Shown here: piece after piece, positions 4,928 to 5,199 of the stretch | How the letters are laid out: the number at the start of each line of letters is the position of its first letter | Numbering within the stretch: position 1 is the stretch's first letter | Notes under the pieces: model-generated | The model's database searches: none | Told to the model about the DNA's origin: nothing | What the model saw: only the letters and a program-made list of their open reading frames with translations | NCBI GenBank assembly: GCA_021161685.1 | Contig: JAGHAD010000007.1 | Span: forward strand, 1-5,199 | Length of the DNA: 5,199 nt | Direction: 5' to 3' | Source of the DNA: Thermoplasmata archaeon | GTDB lineage: Archaea > Thermoplasmatota > E2 > DHVEG-1 > B18-G2 | Made by a program: the position numbers and the translations under genes

Positions 4928-5199
4928 TGGGTAGATCAGAGCATGGATATGGGGGTGGGAAAGCGAGAAGAGAAATTATTGCACTCGTTACCATCGTAGT
5001 AATAACTTCGTCGATCCCTGCCACCGTGAGTGCTCAAACAAGGTATCTGAGTGGCGAGAGAGCAGATGGCAAATCTCCTTTCTCAGGGGGTCAAGATCAT
5101 GGACTCAGAATAATGTATACGGAGCCGAAATTGAAATGTACTGACGTTTTCATTCCTTATCCTAGTTGTATCTTTTTTAACGCTTTGAAATATTCTTCC
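4927..5199 (+). CDS. Predicted secreted protein of unknown function (3' end outside window; start uncertain)
   Basis: The frame from ATG 4927 is open to the window end (91 residues) and I do not recognise the family. Counting from 4927, residues 13-18 (ARR and neighbours) are basic and ~17-31 are hydrophobic (IIALVTIVVITSS). ATVSA then gives a good signal peptidase site after A36, so the product should be exported. The mature part begins QTRYLSGERADG, is polar and holds two cysteines, C71 and C81, which could form a disulfide. ATG 4927 gives an unusually long n-region and lies inside the TATA-like box. ATG 4949 fits the promoter much better but is out of frame by one base, and one more G in the run at 4951-4955 would join it as MGGGKARREII. 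The annotated start is therefore provisional. The gene follows the CcdA-like gene by 48 bases; with its own TATA-like box it is probably a separate unit. Confidence 0.6.
   Translation, partial: MGRSEHGYGGGKARREIIALVTIVVITSSIPATVSAQTRYLSGERADGKSPFSGGQDHGLRIMYTEPKLKCTDVFIPYPSCIFFNALKYSS

Noticed and set aside
4943..4996. Short peptide from ATG 4943/4949 (ends TAG) as a real small gene
   Set aside because: The out-of-frame reading gives a charged peptide of 16-18 residues, while the overlapping frame encodes a clear signal peptide. A leader peptide cannot be excluded but nothing supports it beyond the ATG position.

Overview
This window looks archaeal, most likely a euryarchaeon. Three lines of evidence support this. 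The protein families are typical of that group: an archaeal presenilin homologue, a lamin-tail/phospholipase-D-like surface protein, and a CcdA-type protein with its own thioredoxin-like domain. Three inferred start codons have no Shine-Dalgarno sequence but carry an A/T-rich TATA-like element centred about 26-28 bases upstream, the geometry of archaeal leaderless promoters. The DNA is A/T-rich, with frequent AGA/AGG and ATA codons. I cannot assign a genus.

Layout: five genes are nearly complete or complete and a sixth begins at the right edge. Bases 1-857 (+) are the 3' part of a surface-anchored lamin-tail/PLD-like protein. It is followed after one base by a rhomboid intramembrane serine protease with a C-terminal zinc ribbon (859-1752, +). 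Convergent to it, and overlapping its last 35 bases, is a presenilin-type intramembrane aspartyl protease (1718-2623, -). A CaCA-family Na+/Ca2+ exchanger lies upstream of that gene on the same strand (2661-3584, -). A 76-base divergent promoter region (3585-3660) separates the exchanger from a CcdA/DsbD-like thiol-disulfide transporter (3661-4878, +). The window closes with the start of a predicted secreted protein of unknown function (about 4927 to beyond 5199, +).

All six products are predicted to be membrane or exported proteins. The window is therefore best read as a cell-envelope cluster: an exported and probably N-glycosylated protein, two intramembrane proteases of different catalytic class end to end, a cation exchanger next to one protease, and a reductant exporter. 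Only two links are supported by gene arrangement: the PLD-like gene with the rhomboid (one-base gap, shared strand, internal ribosome binding site), and the exchanger with the presenilin homologue (same strand, 37-base gap, though the second gene also seems to have its own promoter). A functional link among all six is inference.

The points most worth a second look are the rhomboid/presenilin pair, the PLD-like domain whose catalytic His and Lys are replaced (the His position lies in an N-glycosylation sequon), the confinement of sequons to the outer domain of the CcdA-like protein, and a start-codon/frame conflict at a G run in the last gene. There is no RNA gene, CRISPR array, insertion sequence or long repeat that I can see, and no stretch over 300 bases without a gene.
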